This document shows positions 5,790 to 7,585 of a stretch of 7,585 nt of DNA, one piece after another. Location of the stretch: assembly GCA_964637725.1 (NCBI GenBank), contig CAZWXH010000087.1, forward strand, positions 1 through 7,585, written 5' to 3'. Origin of the DNA: CAZWXH01 sp964637725 (GTDB lineage Bacteria; Bacillota_I; Bacilli_A; Erysipelotrichales; Coprobacillaceae). Both the position numbers and the translations under genes were made by a program. The notes under the pieces were generated by a model, which was not told the origin of the DNA, ran no database searches, and was given only the letters and a program-made list of their open reading frames with translations. The number at the start of each line of letters is the position of its first letter. Positions within the stretch are counted from its first letter, which is position 1.

Positions 5790-6818
5790 ATGAATGAAAA
5801 ATATAATAGTATGATTACGGAAAAACATACTCATAAAACAGCAATTATGTTACTGGACAAAGATGATAATGAATATACCGAAATAGATATCCAAGGAATG
5901 ATATATGAAATTAGAGGCAGTCAGGTTATGTTGGATTCTGATCTAGCATTGTTATATGGTTACAGTGTTAAAAGACTTAATGAACAAGTCAAAAGAAACA
6001 CAAATAGATTTCCAACTGATTTTATGTTTCAATTATCTGAAATTGAAAGAGATAATTTGTGGTCGCAAATTGCGACCACAAATATAAATAAAATGTCTCG
6101 TAGCTTGCCTTATGTTTTTACAGAACAAGGAGTCAATCAATTATCAGCAGTATTAAAAGGACCTGTCGCTGAAAAACAAAGTGTTTTAATAATGAGGACT
6201 TTTGTCAAAATGAGACATTCACTCAATGTAAATAAACAACTTATCAATAGTCAAGATATTTTAAGAATAGAAAATAGAGTCTATAATAATGAACAAACAA
6301 TACATAGAATTGATAATACGATGGCTACTCAAGATGATATACAAAATATTATGGATAATTTTATTCTTTTAGATAAGATAAAAGAATTTGCATTTTTGAA
6401 AGGTGAAAAATTTGAAGCAGATGAATTATTTATAAACTTATATAGTCAAGCAGATCATTCTATTTATATCATTGATAATTATGTTTCTATAAAAACATTA
6501 AGTCATTTAAAACACAAAAAAGAAAATGTTAATGTGATTATATTTACTACAAATTCAGGACATAAAGATAAGTTAAGGAAAGCAGAGTTTGATGATTTTA
6601 ATTCACAATATCCTCCTTTATCACTGAAAAATAATCCTTTGTCTCATGATAGATATATTATTCTAGACTATAATACTGATAAAGAAAGACTATATCATTC
6701 AGGAGCTTCTATCAAAGATGTAGGACAAAAAGTATGCAGTGTTAATGAAATTACAGATAAAGACATATATCATAATATGATTGATACTTTATTAAAAGAA
6801 TGTGATATTAATTTATAA
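5790..6818 (+). CDS. ORF6N-domain DNA-binding protein with C-terminal PLD-like domain
   Basis: This 342-residue protein has an N-terminal ORF6N (KilA-N/BRO-related) domain at about residues 36-142. It shows IRGSQVMLDSDLALLYG (41-57), LNEQVKRNTNRFPTDFMFQL (63-82), YVFTEQGVNQLSAVL (108-122) and MRTFVKMR (135-142). A charged, probably helical linker spans about 155-200. The C-terminal part (about 210-335) resembles one half of a phospholipase D fold: IYIIDNYV (225-232), then H286-D-R288-x4-D293, matching HxKxxxxD with Arg for Lys, and YHSGASIKD (302-310). ORF6N proteins are common in phages and bacterial accessory DNA, where they are often called antirepressors. Similar two-part proteins are frequent in gut bacteria, but their function is unestablished. 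A single HKD-like motif would need a dimer for catalysis. The gene stands alone between core-type genes, and no phage genes are visible. A perfect 29-bp palindrome lies in its coding region (6055-6083). Confidence 0.85.
   Translation: MNEKYNSMITEKHTHKTAIMLLDKDDNEYTEIDIQGMIYEIRGSQVMLDSDLALLYGYSVKRLNEQVKRNTNRFPTDFMFQLSEIERDNLWSQIATTNINKMSRSLPYVFTEQGVNQLSAVLKGPVAEKQSVLIMRTFVKMRHSLNVNKQLINSQDILRIENRVYNNEQTIHRIDNTMATQDDIQNIMDNFILLDKIKEFAFLKGEKFEADELFINLYSQADHSIYIIDNYVSIKTLSHLKHKKENVNVIIFTTNSGHKDKLRKAEFDDFNSQYPPLSLKNNPLSHDRYIILDYNTDKERLYHSGASIKDVGQKVCSVNEITDKDIYHNMIDTLLKECDINL
6055..6083. repeat. Perfect 29-bp palindrome inside the ORF6N coding sequence
   Basis: ATTTGTGGTCGCAA (6055-6068) and TTGCGACCACAAAT (6070-6083) are exact reverse complements around a single A at 6069. 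It encodes the segment LWSQIATTN (about residues 90-98) within the ORF6N domain. It uses the only TCG serine and only GCG alanine codon I found in this gene. It could be a DNA operator, an RNA hairpin or a target site; none of these is shown. Confidence 0.9.
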
Positions 6819-6823
6819 CCAAA

Positions 6824-6847
6824 AAGAAGACTCTATAAGGTCTTCTT
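6824..6847. terminator. Terminator hairpin between convergent genes
   Basis: AAGAAGAC (6824-6831) pairs with GTCTTCTT (6840-6847) around an 8-nt loop that contains the minus-strand stop codon (6833-6835). On the minus strand the stem runs into CTTCTTTTTGG, a fair uridine tract, so it mainly ends the DUF3298 gene. In the plus orientation, for the ORF6N gene, the tail is weak. Confidence 0.7.
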
Positions 6848-7513
6848 AACATCATATGGTATGATAAACTCTGGTAAGCCTACATAGGCTGGAGCTATTT
6901 GATACATGGGAAAGACAATAACCAGTTGTCTTTTCTTATTGATATAATAAGGTTGATTATCATTTATTTCAATCTTGTTCACTTCATCCATAAAATAGAT
7001 GTCACTACCATTATCCTTGTTTTGTAGTGCAATTTGTTTTAATACTTCTTCTTTAACTAAAACTTTATAATCTTGAGGTAGCCAATGACTTAATTTCAAT
7101 TCTTCACCTGTATTTAAATCAATTGTATGAAATTGTTTGTCAGTAAAAGAATCAGCCATTGATATTTGAAAATCCAAACTCAATGAAGTTAAGTCTTTTG
7201 AATTATAATAATCAGTTACACTCAAATAGATATGAACATAACTATTATCAGGACTATTTTTTAATTCATTGGCTTGCTTCTTTAAAGTTGTTTTAAAATA
7301 TTCATCAATCATATGGTTGATTTGTTTTTGAATCTTTTGATTTGAAACATTTTCAATATGTTTGACTTCAATAGAAACAGTTGCTCCATAGAGCTTAAAT
7401 TCTTCTTTTTTAACAACTTGATAATAAGGTAAATCATTTGTTGCATTGACAAGAAAAATATTTGTTGTTAGTAATGAAAGTATTGTCAATATTGATAATA
7501 TAACTTTTCTCAT
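6833..7513 (-). CDS. Secreted DUF3298 (RsiV ectodomain-like) protein
   Basis: This 226-residue protein has a signal peptide: MRKV, a hydrophobic core (about 4-22) and a probable cleavage site after VNA (22-24), with no lipobox cysteine. Residues about 28-125 look like the DUF4163 region (KLYGATVSIEVKHIENVSNQ at 40-59). Residues about 130-222 match DUF3298, with TIDLNTGEELKLSHWL (130-145) and the hallmark VIVFPMYQIAPAYVGLPEF (198-216). The combination occurs in the extracellular part of the lysozyme-sensing anti-sigma factor RsiV and in many stand-alone secreted proteins. Here there is no cytoplasmic anti-sigma segment and no sigma-factor gene in the window, so a direct RsiV role is not supported. 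The start at 7513 is chosen because GGAAGGAG (plus-strand 7519-7526) lies 5 nt upstream and the signal peptide begins at once. Extracellular or cell-wall location is inferred; ligand unknown. Confidence 0.8.
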   Translation of the reverse strand: MRKVILSILTILSLLTTNIFLVNATNDLPYYQVVKKEEFKLYGATVSIEVKHIENVSNQKIQKQINHMIDEYFKTTLKKQANELKNSPDNSYVHIYLSVTDYYNSKDLTSLSLDFQISMADSFTDKQFHTIDLNTGEELKLSHWLPQDYKVLVKEEVLKQIALQNKDNGSDIYFMDEVNKIEINDNQPYYINKKRQLVIVFPMYQIAPAYVGLPEFIIPYDVKKTL

Positions 7514-7560
7514 TTTCACTCCTTCCTTTATCATACCTTTCTTATTATGTGTCAAGATAG

Positions 7561-7584
7561 AAAAAAAAGTAGGAAACCTACTTT
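7561..7584 (-). terminator. Intrinsic terminator of a minus-strand gene beyond the right edge
   Basis: Read on the minus strand, AAAGTAGG and CCTACTTT (7584-7577 and 7573-7566) form an 8-bp stem with a 3-nt loop. The stem runs into a tract of eight T (7568-7561, three of them in the stem). It should end transcription of a gene lying right of the window and insulate the DUF3298 gene, which starts about 50 nt downstream. Confidence 0.85.
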
Positions 7585-7585
7585 A

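Noticed and set aside
5790..6818. A prophage or phage remnant signalled by the ORF6N gene.
   Set aside because: No integrase, structural, replication or attachment-site sequence is visible. Single ORF6N genes also occur outside prophages.
7550..7555. Perfect TTGACA on the minus strand, upstream of the DUF3298 gene; the first TTG could also be read as a start codon.
   Set aside because: As a -35 box it would place the transcription start inside the ribosome site at 7519-7526, whichever nearby -10 candidate is used (GATAAA at 17 nt or TATGAT at 14 nt). As a start codon, TTG lacks a ribosome site and would put a charged extension before the signal peptide. The real promoter is not clear; CATAAT at 7549-7544 is a possible -10.

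Overview
This window is AT-rich, uses standard stop codons and strong AGGAGG-type ribosome binding sites, and has compact intergenic gaps. That points to a low-GC Firmicute. Protein style (a YkpA-type ABC-F protein, a secreted DUF3298 protein, an ORF6N protein with a PLD-like tail) would suit a gut Erysipelotrichia-like or related Bacillota genome, but the genus is inferred and cannot be proved from this sequence alone. There are nine protein-coding genes. No RNA genes, insertion sequences or CRISPR arrays were seen.

Left part (1-2408, plus strand): a tightly packed operon whose start lies outside the window. It encodes a six-helix ABC-2-like permease, a smaller membrane protein, a BcrA/LanF-like ABC ATPase with an E-loop, and a second small membrane protein. 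Genes overlap by 8 and 14 nt or are 11 nt apart, so translational coupling is likely. All three membrane proteins carry the same short motif, R-[IL]-x3-K-x-[YF], in a basic loop after an early membrane helix. This suggests that they are diverged relatives that could share one ATPase. The family resemblance is to peptide-antibiotic export/immunity transporters, but no substrate gene is visible.

Middle part (2417-5622): a membrane-anchored alpha/beta hydrolase (minus) is divergent from a flavin-reductase-like FMN protein (plus). Their 68-nt shared upstream region holds a 17-bp palindrome over an extended -10 box. Next is a YkpA/YbiT-type ABC-F ATPase (minus) with its own good promoter and a short leader. 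Its two composite ATP sites look very unequal.

Right part (5790-7585): an ORF6N-domain protein with a C-terminal PLD-like domain (plus) is preceded by an 8-bp inverted repeat with a 17-nt spacer. It contains a perfect 29-bp palindrome inside its DNA-binding-domain coding sequence. It converges on a secreted DUF3298/RsiV-ectodomain-like protein (minus). The right edge carries the intrinsic terminator of a further minus-strand gene.

A recurring architectural feature is that all three minus-strand genes end inside an intrinsic terminator hairpin, with the stop codon in or at the loop. This separates three convergent gene pairs at minimal cost in DNA. The most unusual signals are the palindrome inside the ORF6N gene and the three-membrane-protein ABC operon.
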